In this document: positions 34,801 through 48,976 of the stretch, piece by piece
Numbering within the stretch: the first letter of the stretch is position 1
Layout: each line of letters starts with the position of its first letter
NCBI RefSeq assembly: GCF_043641665.1
Contig: NC_092198.1
Coordinates: forward strand, 17,420,501 to 17,484,500
Direction of reading: 5' to 3'
Length of the DNA stretch: 64,000 nucleotides
Source of the DNA: Enoplosus armatus
Taxonomy: Eukaryota; Chordata; Actinopteri; Centrarchiformes; Enoplosidae
Translations under genes and position numbers: made by a program
Notes under the pieces: generated by a model
The model's input: the letters and a program-made list of their open reading frames with translations, nothing else
The model's database searches: none
Told to the model about the DNA's origin: nothing

Positions 34801-37800
34801 AAACCTGCTGAGATATGATTATTAACACAGCCCTGGGTATTATATCAGGTTACACCGGCCCTGATGGAAAAGATAGCAAATCTTAATACTTCATGGCTAA
34901 AAGTGTCTTGTTTTTCACCAGCATCTATGGAGGGATTTAGCTTATAGCGAGGTATGTATAGAGGATTGAATTTCCACCTCTAAGACCTGTAGGCAGAAAT
35001 CTGACTTGAGCTTTTAATTTCCCATTTTGTGGATGTTTTACTTTGGGTTTTTTTTTGTACCGGTGGTCCCTTAGAAAACATATCCTAACACTGACTGTCA
35101 ATACAAGGGCTTTCTTTGCTCAAAGGCCCACCCCAGTGAAAAATACAAATTTTCACCTTTCTTTTTGTTTGTAAATTACTGTGAATGAACATAAAACTAT
35201 TGATGGCTTTGAGAAGCAAGTGACTTTGGCACTGCTAAACCTGAATACTGTGAGGCATTTGGCACTGTATTATGCCTGGGTGGCCATCTGCACAAGTCCA
35301 AGAGGAAAATTTAATCATGTAATTATCAAAAAGGCACTGTTCGTTATTCACGGGAAACATTCGATTCCATATGCTTGTATTTAGTATGCTACCATCTGCC
35401 TAACACATTCAGTTACAGACATGGTCAGTTACAGTGTGTGTTGGCCATCAGGTTGTCAACCAAAGCTCTGGTATCACTTTAACTGTTGATATTTAGTGAC
35501 AATGAAAGCCATGTTTTGCTGTAGTGGATTTGTCATTACTTCAAACCATATTTTCAATGCTATTTGTGGTCTGCATTTTTTCTGCACAGCCATTCAGTTT
35601 ATTTGAATTCAGCAATTGTCACTTTGTGTTGTAGTTTTCATTATTACTGGTGGGGTCCGCCATTCCTATGGAAAACTACAATTCACACAGCATGAGCACA
35701 GCATCAAGTCCTGGTTGCTCATGGCATGATGGTTAAAGCAAATTGGACTTTTTTTCTATTCAAAAACAATGCGGCGATGAATCCTCGTAGCTCTTGGTCT
35801 GTTTGGCTGCTCTGTAAACAAATACAGGAGTCAAGGCATGTTTTCTGCCCTCAGTAATCGACATGTGTGGGTAAGAATTAGAACTATTTCAAGATCATTT
35901 GAAAGGATCTTTAACTCACCGTCATGCATTCATTCATTTTATCTCAATCTTTTCACTTTCTTATCCATGTGCTTTTGTGTGATGAGACAGACCTGCGTTA
36001 GCTGGTCAGGGCCACAAGGCAACAACACAATATGGGTTCAATTTTTCCTCGTCTCTGCCTTTATTGGATCATCTCAAGAAAAACCTACTCCATGTGCTAA
36101 CTGCCAGGTCATGTCCTCAGTCGTAGGTCCAGTGCCATTTGTCCGCAGTCCAACATCTTGAATCAGCATCTCGTTTTGCACTACTTGGCTTTACAGAGCA
36201 CACACCAGCAATACGTTTACTGATAGATCCTTTATTGCATAACCAACACACATGTGCCCCAGCTGTTCCACTTGTTTTTATTGGTGATATGGAGTTTTCC
36301 TCTGGCATCTCTTGTTTGTACCTTTTCATCATTCAGCACTGACGTTTTGTACTGAGGCACCTTGGGATACCAAAAGGCCTCTAATACAGTACGTAAAACA
36401 GCATTATTTATATCCCACACATTCCATTAGTAATGAAAATAGATTACAGGCAGGTTATTGGTAATTTGCTGCAGATTGTCCTCTCATAACTTTTTAACAG
36501 AAAATGTACCAACTTTGCAAATTAACTTGGAGTTACTCATAAAAGTTGACCTTGGTATTAGCCTGTTCTACCATAAAATGCGTTTTCACATGGATATTAT
36601 TCCAAAAGCCTGTGCATTGTGCAATAAACTCTGTTCAAATTAATTGACTGAGGATGCCGTCAGCACAGTTCAAAGAATCATAATGTCTTTGAATCTGTTC
36701 AGCATCAAGTAACGTCAAAAAAAGAGACTCTGCTCAAAGAAATGAGTCATTCCTGAGCTGCACTGTTCTACCAGGATCTTTTGGTTTGAAGGACTCTCAG
36801 CCTGCGAGCAAGTTTCATAGCTGTTTTGAACTGCGAGACCAAGCAGGAACGTGAAACAAAGGGCCTGTAAAATCTCTGATTATGACTGTAGGCATGGGAA
36901 CAATCAGAAGAATCATTATCTACAGCCTTTATCAGCCTCTATGGTTGAGCAGTGGCAATTCTAACACCAGAATAGGCCGTTTTATCACCAGACAGCGGTG
37001 GATCAATGTGCAGCACGTCTTACTTCCATGCAGAAAACTAATGTTTGTGTCCCATCACAGACCTGCAATGAATGTATTTATTATAACCGTAACTTTACCC
37101 AGGTGTTTTAGTTGTCAAACCCTAATTATTAAGGATGCCTTGATCAAAGTCCTTTAATATTTGGTCACGATAACAAGTCTGATCCAATACTTATAATTAC
37201 CTATGTGTTGGTTAAATATGTATCTGACACGTTGAAATAACAACTGTAGCCTTCTAAATTTGGCGCACCTTATTTTTCATGAGCTTCTTGGTCCAAATAC
37301 TGATGGTCCTGATTCAAAACCATAAAGCTGATGAGCTTAAATTATTGATATGATATGAATAAAGGTTTAACTGGGAGAATGCGACTCCTGAAACTGACAT
37401 GAAGCAATCCTCAGTCCACTTGCAGTGATACTGTAGAAGGTGAGAATTTTACAAATGTTGGCAATAGATAGATAGCATAGAAAAACCCTTCAAACACCTG
37501 CAAAATAGCCCAATATTGACGTTCTTGTCTGGCAAAGGGGTTGGATGTTTTAGATGACAATTCTTGCAGAAAAGTGTTTTTTGAAGCCCGAATATATTTC
37601 ATATTCATTTATTTTTCATATTATCAATAACCCAACTCTACAAAACCATATCGCTGATATATTGAGACCACTTCCTGCTACTGGACAATAATATCTTACT
37701 TTATTTGCTGCTTTTAATATTCCCCTTTCCATATCAAATGTACTGACATAAACACAGTATGTTGGAATTTTCTTGAATGTTGGTTATTCTTTTCATTCTT

Positions 37801-40800
37801 ACATAACAGACGTGACACAGAGGAATATAAAAATATAATCCAGAAAGTTCTGGGTAACTGTTTTACTCATAAAGGTCAGCAGCAGCAGCTTTGTGCCGGT
37901 GGGGTTTGCACGTTACTGTAACCACGGCAGTTGTGCTAAGCCACTGAGCCCCAGTGATTTACTACAATGCCTTCGGCCCCGTTATTGTGTGTGCAGGTAA
38001 GTCTATTTCTCGCCAACCTGCCATTTACACCCCAGGTGGATAAGCCCCCACAGGTATGCAGAATATTTGTCACAGTGATGGAGCATGTAAAGACTCAATT
38101 TTGAGGAATGTGCCAACGTTGAATGACTTGCATATGGTCCGACTTCTGAAGAATGCTGGGCATGATTTACTGGTGGAGCATGTGTATGGACCAGTACAAG
38201 AGACACTTCTCTACACAGCGAAAAGCAAATATTTGGGAAACTCCAGTGGTTTTTCACTGGAGAAGTCATTACATAAAACGAGAAGCCAATTGTGAAACTG
38301 TGGTCAAAAAACAGGCAGGGAAAAAAAAAGAGAGGAAGATAGAGCGAAAGAATGATATTGAGAGAGCATGTGGCTCACATGTGTCTCCCAGTTCCAGCCT
38401 CTTGTTGTGTGGATTTGCATTCAGAGCGGCACATGAGAGACGCAGCAGCCCAGACAAACAATGGACATATGACTCATTAGATGCATGAGGCTGCTGTCAG
38501 AGAAAGTCGGAGCAGAAATCAAACGCCACTTTGAACACCAAACTGGTGTTTACTGGAAGGGAGCAGGAATTCAGAGAATGTCTGCCGTCTGAGTTTGTCC
38601 CTGAATGAAAGGTGCTCATAAAACGTGTCCCAGGCAACCTTTGAAACTGTCTTCATTTCAGACGATGGGTGCTGGGAATCCCCATCTTTCTACATCCCTT
38701 TACGTATTAAAGGAAATAAAATATGCATTGCATGTATGAGAAGGGAATTAAGTGCAGTCCCCCTCATGTGAAAGCTAGGTTGAAAACTTACATTCGAATT
38801 TTTAGAGATGTGGAAAGACTTGCAACATATACATGCAGCAGTGTACATGTATACAGGGGGGCTCCCCGGCACACTGGTCAGGATGCTTTGTCTGCAAGGG
38901 ACAGGATGTCTTTCAAGCCATTAAATTAAGCTCACGTGAAGTTGAAGTCAGTGAACCCAAACGTAGACTGACTGTCCCTCATTTGTTCAGAGTCAACCTC
39001 CCTGAAATACCTGGTGTTAGGAGCATATAATGGTGCCCCCTGATCCTTCGCCAAGACTCTGCAGACCTTGCTTCCCAGAATAAAGTTGGCCTCATTCACC
39101 TCCTTTCATAGTTTAGCAACTGGCATGCATGGTTCAAATTAAAAGATGTCCTGAAAACAGTCACAGTTATGGTTGGAACGGTGAATCAGCACAGAGATGC
39201 TGATGTGGGCAGAGCGTCAAACTTAAACCAATCTAAATGTTTAAAGTTTGGCTTGGTTCAGTGGTTCCCATAGTTTCCTGACTACAATGAACTGTAAGAA
39301 GTACATTTTACCTCAATAGAAATTCAGCCAATTGAAACAAGAATCTGAGGCACAGTCATGTAAATAATTGTTCTTCTACTTGAAAGCTTTTACATTTGCT
39401 GGTCTAAACAGCCTATGTGAGACCTCTGTCACTGAGGAAGTGATGCATTTTATGTTTCCAGCTGCAGTAGCCGTGGTTTGAAATAAACAGGACAAGAACT
39501 ACAATTAACATAAGCAGTAGAAGCCACAGTGGCTGAAAAAAGAAGAGAGCTCCACCTATAAAAACTTGCACTTCATTAACCAAATCAATCCAAGAAAGAA
39601 GACGTCACTGTACTGGACTCACTGTTTGACCAAAACGTTGACAGAAAGGATGAACATGTGAGAGGATTTGTTTTTCATACTTGTGGGATAGAGGACCTAA
39701 TTGTTTTGAGCAGTGGTGCAAGGAATGGGTTTCAGAGCTTTTGTGTATGGCTTTGAATCACATCCTTCTAGCCCGGCTACACTGAGAAAATGAGGATTAA
39801 ACTTGGATTGACAACGGGAAATTGACTTTGAATTTAACTTTAGAGCAGCACTCATCATTTAGGTCTCTATTTTTGCTGCTGAGGAAAAGTGTCTAATTCA
39901 AAATGCAGATGCCATTTAAATACGTACCTTGTTTTAATTGGGTGAGATCCCTATAACATTCCTTTTTCTTTTCTTTTTTTGGAGGCATGATCCATGGTCA
40001 CGTTGCTGGCCTTGTGACTAGGCGTTTTGCTCCAAATTGAAGCTTATTTTGAAGCATACAGTCAATTTAACAGGAGTTAGAAGCACAAATAGCTTTGCGC
40101 CCACTTTATTTAAATGACTCGCGGTGGTTCTCAGGCTTGTCTTATATTGGGAATTGCATTAAATCCCTGAGAAAGTTCTCTAAAGACGCCCTCACAGTTG
40201 CTATGCTAATGACTATGCTGACAACAGGTCAGTAATTAGGCGAAGTGAGACAGAAACGTGAATGGACAGAGAGAAAGTTAGACAGAGAGGGAGAAAATAG
40301 TGAGTGTAGTTCACTGTTGATGACTCCTGTTTGTGGTATGCGTGACTACTGTGAATACAGTCTGGCAGACAGGATCAAAGATCAGTGGCCATCCTAAGAC
40401 CAGAGCTTCAGTCCTGATATTACCTGCTGGGAATGACTCTTTTGCTCGTTTCCGGGGGAATTCTGAAGATTCCCAAGCTGATAAAGTAAAGAGGCTTTAG
40501 ATGATAGTGTATGTAGCGTTAGTGGGTCCACAAATCCAGCTTGTGGGGTATACATGTAGTGTCATTAACAACTGTTTATTCGTAGTTGTATGTCTTCTTG
40601 TAGCTATAGTTGCTGTGCATTATTGTTATAGTTATAGTTTATAATCTCAGTCAAAGTCAAAATCTTCAAAAACACATGTGAATGCACCCAAATTTGAGAT
40701 CCTATCACACAGTGAAAGTGATGACAGACTGATGTTTACCTGATGGGGATGACGTACTGTGAACGCTGGGTCAGCATGGCAGAAAAGACGCAGCATCTCT

Positions 40801-42094
40801 CAGTTTGAGGTCGAAAAGTGATGATGGGTGAGAGTGATGCTTTTTAGAGTAATAATAGAGCGTCTCTTGAGTCGAGACGACACGTATAAAAGAGGAGGTG
40901 GAAAATCTAGGATTATAATTTTAATAACAAGTTGTCTGTGACACGCAAGTCAAAATTGGTTGATGCTTTGAGTAGTAATCTGTCTGCTTGTATCTGCAGA
41001 TGTCAGAGGAGAAAATGTCATATTTACTGAGAAATCCTGTAAATTCGTAAACTGAGCACGCCACCCAGATGCTGTCCATTTTGTGATGTAATGTTATTAC
41101 ATGACATTACGTGTAATTACAAATGTGGCTCAGTGGTGTCTGTACCTGCCCCAAACCTGCAGCCTCTAATGAGCCCTGGATTACTGGTATCCTTGTTTGA
41201 GGTTTTGTGTTGCCAGAACATAACAATGATAATGTCTGTTATGCCTGAAGAGGCCACACTTCAGCAGAAATCACCACAAACTGAGCAAGTCTATCAGATG
41301 GTCAGAGGCTGAACTGCACCAATACACCATGTTTTCTTAAACTTTGGTACTGAGGCCTTATTTAATTTGGCTACTTCAGGGCTTCAAATTTGTCTTGCAT
41401 TTTTCTGAAATTTTTCTTGCTCATTCTGTCTTTGACTTGCAGGATGTCGGGGATGATTGGCTTACTGAAACCATGGCAGCCCCAAAACCTCCAAGTCTCC
41501 AAGTCTCAGATGAGACAACTCTACAACTACAGCTCTTTCTGGAGCACTGTAATGTCATCTACATACAGTGCTGCGCCCGTCGCTGTCTTTCAGACTCTCA
41601 CCACTAATGATAGTGGAGGTTCCCACTTTTATAATTGTGTTTGCATTTAAATTACAGCTTGCGTGCCGCTACAGCATTGGATCATCGTTTCTGCCTCGCT
41701 CCAGGGAGCAGTGGGAAACCACAAGTTCTAGGGAAATGTTATACACCAGCATATCAATTTGGGGTTAAATATAAATATTTGGATACGCCTTTTCCTTTTA
41801 TTTTACACTTAATTTTTGTGTGTGGCATCTATCATTTTCCATTTAAGACGTCAGCCACAGATTACCAGCTGCAGTGAAGGCCTGAGTCTCGACTCATTTT
41901 GTTTGCGTTGTTTGGAGTTCAGAACCACACCGTGGCACAGTTGTTCCCATGAACAAGAGATTGCTTTAAAGTATTGCCTATAGACTCTGTGACCGAGTAT
42001 GTCACAAAAACAATTCATCCAAACTCAGTGAGTAACATCTCGCTGTACACCTCTAGCCCATGCATGTTTAGTATCATTATGCTGTACTCAGTGA

Positions 42095-42300
42095 TACCTG
42101 TAAACAAATTAGATATAACATGTAAATTAGTGAGCTTTAGAGGTGCTGGTAGGTGTGTTTTTTTTACTTTTGGACAGAGCCAGGTTAGCTGTTTCCCGCT
42201 GTTTCCAGTCTTTATGCTAAGCTAAGACTTCTACTGGCTGTAGCTTCATACTTTACGTACAGATATGAGAGTGCTATCACTCTTCTTCAATCTATCTTAT
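42095..42300 (+). repeat. Interspersed fish repeat ('TTAGCATAAAGACTGG' type), straight copy
   Basis: Order is GTGAGCTTTAGAGGTGCTGG, TTTGGACAGAGCCAGG, CCAGTCTTTATGCTAAGCTA, GGCTGTAGCTTCATA, then ATGAGAGTGCTATCACTCTT. This is the usual order of a widespread percomorph repeat. A rearranged relative is at 62340-62635. Confidence 0.7.
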
Positions 42301-44270
42301 CTGCTGGAGCGTTAACTACTCCACTAGAGAGGCATGGTTTTAAACAGCCATGAGACAGGAGACAATGGCTTGGTAGCTTGCTAACTGACAGTAATCTAGA
42401 CTAATTAGGGCCGGCATTTCCCCTGCTGGCTAGCACGTTAGCGGTTAGCCTACGTCACTCTCTGGTGTTTCCCTCATCAATTTTTACATCTATGGTGTTG
42501 AATCCAAAATGCACATATTACATTGTTCTTCTGGTGTGAAATGATCATCCAAATTATCAGCACAGCTTACTAGTTTACTCCATGTCCCATTAATGCAGAG
42601 ACAACAAGGCCCACTGAACGGCCTGTTGCACTTATATACTGAGCATTTTGATTTTAGTTAGACAAAGAATATTGTGAGTTACAACGCTAACCTCTAGTGA
42701 CCAATGTTTGCAGCAAAGTTTCATTGTCATTCAGACTTTTCTTTTGTCTTATGTTCTCTGCATCTCCATTTTTCTCCTCTCTCTTTCTCATTTTTAGCTC
42801 TCTACCTCCCCCACTCTCTATACCCATCTCCCTCTCTATCTTTAATTCTTGCAGAACTGTGTGTGTGACTATATCTCAGCAGATCAAAGCGGTAGTCGCC
42901 CAGTCAGAGGAAACATTGTTAATGTCGCTGATACCGTGCCGTCAGCCTATTTGCAGCATGTTCTCAATAACAGGAAGCCAGGAGAAATGAGTTCTCCCAT
43001 AATTACGTCGGGGGCTTGTTTTTCCCTTCCTCCCCATATAGTGTTCTCGGGGTAAACTAGCACCGAGATCAAAGGCAGGAATGTTGAATCTTGATCTTGT
43101 ATCAGAGGGGGCTTCCAGAGCACAGCAGCACTGGTTTAATAAACCCTAATACCACTTCATACATGGGGCCATCCACTCTATATGTATCTAGAGCTGGAAT
43201 CTGCTTATGGATAGGGGGACAGGGTCGGACTGCACAACGTTTGACCATATTTTTTAATATATGAAGGGTCCACTGGGTCTCTGAAGGGTGATGCTGATAT
43301 AGTTTTAGTGTGAGGTTTAAAGGCAGCACACAAAGTCAATGGAAAGATGCAATTAGACATGAAGGGTTCAGACCTTTGAATCCTCCCTCTCCGCCAAGTT
43401 GACTGCTTCTGGTCTGGCATTGTGACATGAAACAAGTGGTTTCTCGGTTCTGTTATAAACTCTGTGCTATTGGAGACAACAGAGGCACTTTAGCAGCACA
43501 GTGCAAGAACCAGATGAATATTTCCATGTCTTACAACCTTGTCTTATTGTTGTAGTTTTGGCCAATAAATGTATAGACACTGCAGAGATAGTGGCCATCA
43601 GTGCGCCATTGGAAACATCTTTACTTTGGAGACCAACTGGGCCACGGAAATACACTGGCTGGCTCCTGTTAGGGTTTGGAATATCAGACCTGTAGAAGGA
43701 ACCCTGCGCCAAAAGTTGATGTTCTGCACAATCAAATGAAAAGAGCCGCTGCCAAGTGATCACCATCTGATGGTGAGTTGGATCAGACATAAGTGGAGGT
43801 TGCCAGACTCAGTCGACTCAAATGTGTTAATGTCTCCTACTTACGCCCGTTTTCACCCCTGAGCGAACTTGCGTTTTAGAGGAAGGGTGGAGGACATGAC
43901 GTCAGACTGGACCCTGTTCAAAGCTTTCATCATGAGAACAGCTGCACGGATCTGTGGCCAGAGGGTGGTCATCGCTTGCATGGCAGCAACCCAAGAACCT
44001 GTTGGTGGAGGGAAGCTGCCATGCCGAAGAAAGAGACCTCCCGAAACTAGTTGGATTTATCGATCATGAAAAGAATTGTTGCCCTAGTGGGAAATAGAGA
44101 CACTGAATATGAGCAGCAGAGGACTGCATCTGGAAGGCAGACAGATGTACTAGCTTTAAGCTGTTTTCCCATTGACTTCAACAGAATCACACAGTCAAAT
44201 ACACCATATAACCCACAAACACATGCTCAAACAGAAAGACGAACACAACCCGAGGCCTTTCTGACTATCG

Positions 44271-44272
<2 letters not shown>

Positions 44273-44318
<46 letters not shown>
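44273..44318. repeat. (CA)n microsatellite
   Basis: About 23 uninterrupted CA units. Confidence 0.97.
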
Positions 44319-44320
<2 letters not shown>

Positions 44321-45487
44321 AAACATCAGCTTAATATTCAAGGTGTGTCTTTGCCACGTCTGCTCTCCATTATGCGTGTGTTTCCCGTCTCTCACATTCA
44401 GGTCTTTATACGCTGATGACATAATGCAGGATAAGCGGCTCATTAGGACGGTGATTAGCCATCTTTGAACTGGCGTGCTGTGCTGCCACGCAGACGATTC
44501 ACTTCAGACAGACCACAGAGAGAGTGCGAAGCCTCTGTGTCTGCTAATAGGCCATCGTGTCAAACAGGAAGTTGACTACTGAAAGATATATGGGGACTGA
44601 TATTGGACGTTATTAAAACTTGGACATCAGCCACTGAGATTTATCTACTGTTATTTCATTTATTTTAACTGAATTGATCATCATTGGTAATCAAATTGGT
44701 TTTGGGGGTGCCAATTCCGTGAGATCCCAGACTAGGACTCATGAGTTGAGTGTTTCTTCTTCTTCTTCTTATATTTCAGTAAAACATTCCAGTGTTTAAT
44801 GATGATCTAAATGATGTCAACATTTCCTTTTTTTTTGTCAATAATTAAATATTGGGGGCAGATGTGTATTTACCAGTCTGCAAACATGACATGTTTGATG
44901 ATGAAATTGATTGAAATTGTGTATTAAATTGGTATTTTAATACCATTTGCAGTGCGAAAATGTCATAGTTTAGCTGCTTATTGTTTTCTTTTTCTTACTT
45001 AGAGGGACTCTAGTGCATAATCAGCAGCTTTTGACAAATTTTCTGTTCACTTCCTATATACCTAAAGCATTTTATGAGCTGTCAGAGTCCCTTGTTTACT
45101 ATAAAACAATCAGTGTCTTCCTCCACCAGGACACACAACAGCTTTTGGGTACGCAGAACCATAAAATCTGCATAAACTAATCTGCTCCTTTAACAACAAA
45201 GAACCTGTTTCTTCTTGTTATCTGTCTTACAAGATGAAAACAGGTGTAAACTCACACACAACCCAAAACCCTCAACAGCCTTTGTCAAATAAGTATTGAG
45301 TGAAATCATTTTAATAACTACATTTCATAGTGAAGAAAGACTGAATGTATTTCTCAGTAAACTCAGTAAAAACTCAATCAATAATGCGTATATGCATGTC
45401 TATGTATATATTTTACAGTATGTGAGCAACCAGCTTTATCTGAATGTACTTATGTGTGCCTGTGCAGCACATGTGTGTTTGTATGTT

Positions 45488-45491
<4 letters not shown>

Positions 45492-45524
<33 letters not shown>
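45492..45524. repeat. (TG)n microsatellite
   Basis: About 16 TG units. Confidence 0.97.
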
Positions 45525-45526
<2 letters not shown>

Positions 45527-45774
45527 CCAGCTGAGTGGAGGGTTATTAGGAGCTACTGGAGGAAGCTATTAACAGGTGCCACAGGCGGAGCACTTGACAT
45601 TACAGCGTCTGTGTGTGTGGAGACGGATCGGTCTCGTCTGTCTCAGGCTGCGAGGAGTTTGTCTCGGGGGTGCACTTGGTGTGTCGGCCCTTGAAGAGAA
45701 GAGGCGAGCTGACAGGCCAATCACTGCCTCTTCACCTCCTGACCTCCTGAAGGTCTGAGAGGCTCTGCTGATAG

Positions 45775-45800
45775 CTCTCTCTCTCTCTCTCTCTCTCTCT
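45775..45800. repeat. (CT)n microsatellite
   Basis: About 13 CT units. Confidence 0.97.
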
Positions 45801-45926
45801 GTAAATGCTTGTACTTGTACTTGTAGAATGTGGAGATGAGGTTAATCCAAAAATTCCATTATGTCAACTGTCAGACAGTAGAGGTGCAATGCTGACCTAA
45901 AATCAGTTGTCTGTACAAGGGTTTGT

Positions 45927-45929
<3 letters not shown>

Positions 45930-45978
<49 letters not shown>
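45930..45978. repeat. (TG)n microsatellite
   Basis: About 24 TG units, then CG and TG. Confidence 0.97.
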
Positions 45979-45983
<5 letters not shown>

Positions 45984-46599
45984 GAGGGAGTCCTCCACTG
46001 ACAGGAGCTGACCTGACCTTGTACCCACTCTGCTCAGAGACTCAACATGCAGCTTCTATCAGCAGAGACTGAACAGATACTGTAATTCTCTTATATTGAC
46101 CCAATTAAATGGTTGAATCTGATAAATCATGTCTGGTAAATTTGGCAGCAATGATAAATAAGACATTGTTTGATAAAGACAAGCTAAGTTTAAAATTCCA
46201 TTAAAAAAACATGCTATTCTATTAACACAGCTCAGGAATTGTTTTTGGTTGCACAGTGAGTCTGATGATCAAACTGATGGAGTTTCTTTCTGACCACATG
46301 ACGACTACGCAAACTCCATCTGCAGATGAAGGTGATGTGATATGTTTGAAAGCTCCAGAGCAGCTTCTAAATGGACCTGAGGCAAGATTGTTTGTTTTGT
46401 GTTGCTCGTAAAGCTTTTTAAATCGTTTTTGCAGGTATATTCTGTTATCTTGGACTGCACAGTTGTCATTTGTACACTGAGCCACTCTGGTTCCCATGTA
46501 CCAGTCATCATGTAACTCATGTTTGCTGGTCATGCTTTACAACATTCCTCAACATGTTTGTCTCGTGGAGTTGTACTCACAGAAACAGAAGCCCTGGAA

Positions 46600-47200
46600 T
46601 GAGATCAGAGCTTTGATAATACATTTATTTTTACTCCCACGGCCGCACGCTTTTGATCCCGCTAAGAGTTTTACGTAAGAATACAGTTTACCTTTGATTC
46701 AACTTTAATATTGTCACCAGAGCGATTTTAATACCTTAAATCTGTGATTAAACACATTCACAAGTCTCGAAGGTGACATTGCTTCTCTTTGAAATCATTC
46801 ACGCCTCCGTGCGCCATTAAAGCACTTAATGGCCTCTCTGAGCATTTAACTGGGAGAGGGACGGAGGAGAAAGGACCTGTTGTGCAGCTGACCGGCATGG
46901 GAGAGAGAACAGACAGAAATAAAAGAAAGTGAGGAGAAGTGAGAGGAGTGATGGGTGGTGAGAAGATCCACTGAGCTGTCTTTCTCTCAAATATGAGAAT
47001 AGGGATTAGAAAGTGAATAGCGATTACCTCTACGTTGACCTGCCAGCCACTGTAATCAGGGACAGTGTGAGTGATGCCATGATTGGCCAAAAGGAAGAGG
47101 CCGGTGACAGTAATCCTTGGGAAAATGTGGACCACAATGACAATGGTTGTGCTTGGAGACGACGGCAGCGGCTCCATCACTTTTCAGAGCAGAGGGAAAA
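46600..47200. promoter_or_regulatory. Candidate regulatory element with homeodomain palindrome
   Basis: Unique-looking sequence with two TCF/LEF-type CTTTGAT motifs (about 46611 and 46691). It also has a perfect inverted repeat CCATTAA-5 bp-TTAATGG at 46814-46832, whose right part contains an NK2-like CACTTAA. Function is inferred from motifs only. Confidence 0.3.
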
Positions 47201-48950
47201 AGCAGAGTCGATGTTGGAGAGGAGAGGAGATAAAGGCCGACTTCCTCTTTCTTTCAGCGCTTTCAAAACCTTTTAGGAATCTTCAAAAAGAGGCCATGAG
47301 GTCCTGTCAGCCACTATGAAGCAGAGAGAGGAAAAAACTCACAAGTAACAAAACTTACAAAGGTCACTTCATTACAGACTGCATGATGAAATACCTCAGT
47401 ATAATATTATCATAATGGGATCAGGCCACGCAGCTGCTAATTCCTCTGACCACCCACATAATTCATTTCTATTGTGGCAATGCCAAGCCGACCACCTGCC
47501 CCCAAACATATTTCCCTCTTAGCAAAGCTTCCATTGCAGCCTGTCTTTGCATGAGGTTGATACTTCCAAAGTATAAATCCATTACATAATGCTGAATACT
47601 TGTTATGGGGGTTCATTTGGAGTCAGTTTTCTAGAGGTTTGGCTCGCGGCGGATGAACCTTGCTGTGCCGCTTTCTTTTGTGTCTCATTTTTACTCTCTT
47701 TGTAGTTCTGTTTTGGTCTCCACCAACTCCTAAGAAACTATCTAGCTCCTCAGCTGCTAGATGCTCGACTATGCTCAGCTAGTGGCTAAAAGGTCGGGTA
47801 GAGCGAGAGTTTTTGTTGTTGTTGTTTTTGCCTACTGTTGCTGCCTGTTGTTACTGGATACGGTGTTGGTGAGAGTGGAGCCAAAACAACGAGCTCAAAG
47901 AGGCTAAATAGCACCAGTAGAGATGCAGAGTTCACTGTGAGCAATCCCTTTCACATTGCATGCAGTTTGTGTCACCATTTTATATAAATAAACGTTCAAA
48001 TATACATTTTAGAGTTAACCTACATCCATGTTTGTCAAAACATGTCCACTAGCTGCTCTTAACACTGGATATCAGGTACTGTCCTGGAACTAGTGATGGC
48101 ATTTGAAGCTTTCTGGGCTGTTAGCATATGTAACAATAGCCTACATGGTTGAAGAAAGAACAAAGGAAATCCAAGTTACAAGTCATCATGCTCCCATCCA
48201 CTCTGTTGTGCTTTCTGAAAAACACTGTGTGGCAAAGCAGTTAAGAAGCAGGGATCACTGCATGGACTTAAAAGAAACCAACAGCCAAGTGAACTTTGTC
48301 ATAAAATGTTGAGGCAGCAGGGGAACTGTTGCATAACCGAAAGCGTTTAAAGAATTAAAGTCTTTGTGGGGGGTCAAGTTATCAATTAACAAACCCCCAC
48401 CGATACCCAGCCACCCGCACACTCATTCAAAATCCGTCTACACCTCTCACTCTGGCAGCAGTGCAGGTCTACTGGCTCCTCTGTCGTTCAGGGGCTTTGA
48501 TAGCGAGGTTATAAGGGACCAGCTTTTATGCTTGATGTCCAATGGGTTACGCACAAGGACACAGCTTTATCCATTTAAATTGACTAAAGAGGGACATTGT
48601 TCTCCTGTAATCCAGCTTCAAGATAAAATCATAAGCAAGTACAGAGAAATAGAGAGTTTTGTTTGCTCAAAATCCCCAGACACGTAATTATTTCCCCTGC
48701 AAATTTATTGTCTTAGATCCATCAAATAACTTCTTCTTTTGAGAAGTTATACAGCTGGCGAGACATTTCGAGCCAAACTTTATGTCTTCTCTGCCCTGGA
48801 AGTCTGTGGTGCTTCAGCTGTAATCTTAGATCTTGAAGCTGGAAGTGATGAGACATGACCAGACGTCCAGATTCCTGCAGTGAATGACAGAGAAACAAAG
48901 AAAAGGAGGAAGGGAGCTACAGACAGCGAAAGGAGTGATGGAGTGATTCA

Positions 48951-48976
48951 TGTGTGTGTGTGTGTGTGTGTGTGTC
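48951..48976. repeat. (TG)n microsatellite
   Basis: About 12 TG units leading into TCTCTC. Confidence 0.95.

Larger units (their letters stand above)
25260..42090. other. Long intergenic stretch, no gene seen
   Basis: About 17 kb with no frame over about 116 codons and no domain signature. It holds a (CA)n run at 25542-25576 and two related diverged repeats at about 26990-27130 and 31680-31800. Some complex stretches (for example 40050-40250) could be regulatory, but I see no decisive signal. Confidence 0.55.
42300..46600. other. Intergenic, no gene seen
   Basis: Contains a pyrimidine-rich patch (about 42730-42850) and microsatellites at 44273-44318, 45492-45524, 45775-45800 and 45930-45978. 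Several 100-130 codon frames here run through CA/TG repeats and are not credible genes. Confidence 0.6.

Noticed and set aside
39900..40310. Possible conserved non-coding element
   Set aside because: The sequence is complex and repeat-free (for example TTGCATTAAATCCC), but I found no motif cluster or symmetry that would lift it above background without an alignment.
43760..43776. Palindrome TCACCATC-T-GATGGTGA as an operator-like site
   Set aside because: It sits in sequence that resembles a dispersed fish repeat. A single short palindrome without further context is weak evidence for regulation.
45296..45694. 132-codon plus-strand frame; similarly 44051-44416 and 54757-55122
   Set aside because: Each reads through a long CA/TG microsatellite giving Thr-His or Cys-Val runs, with no recognisable domain at either end.
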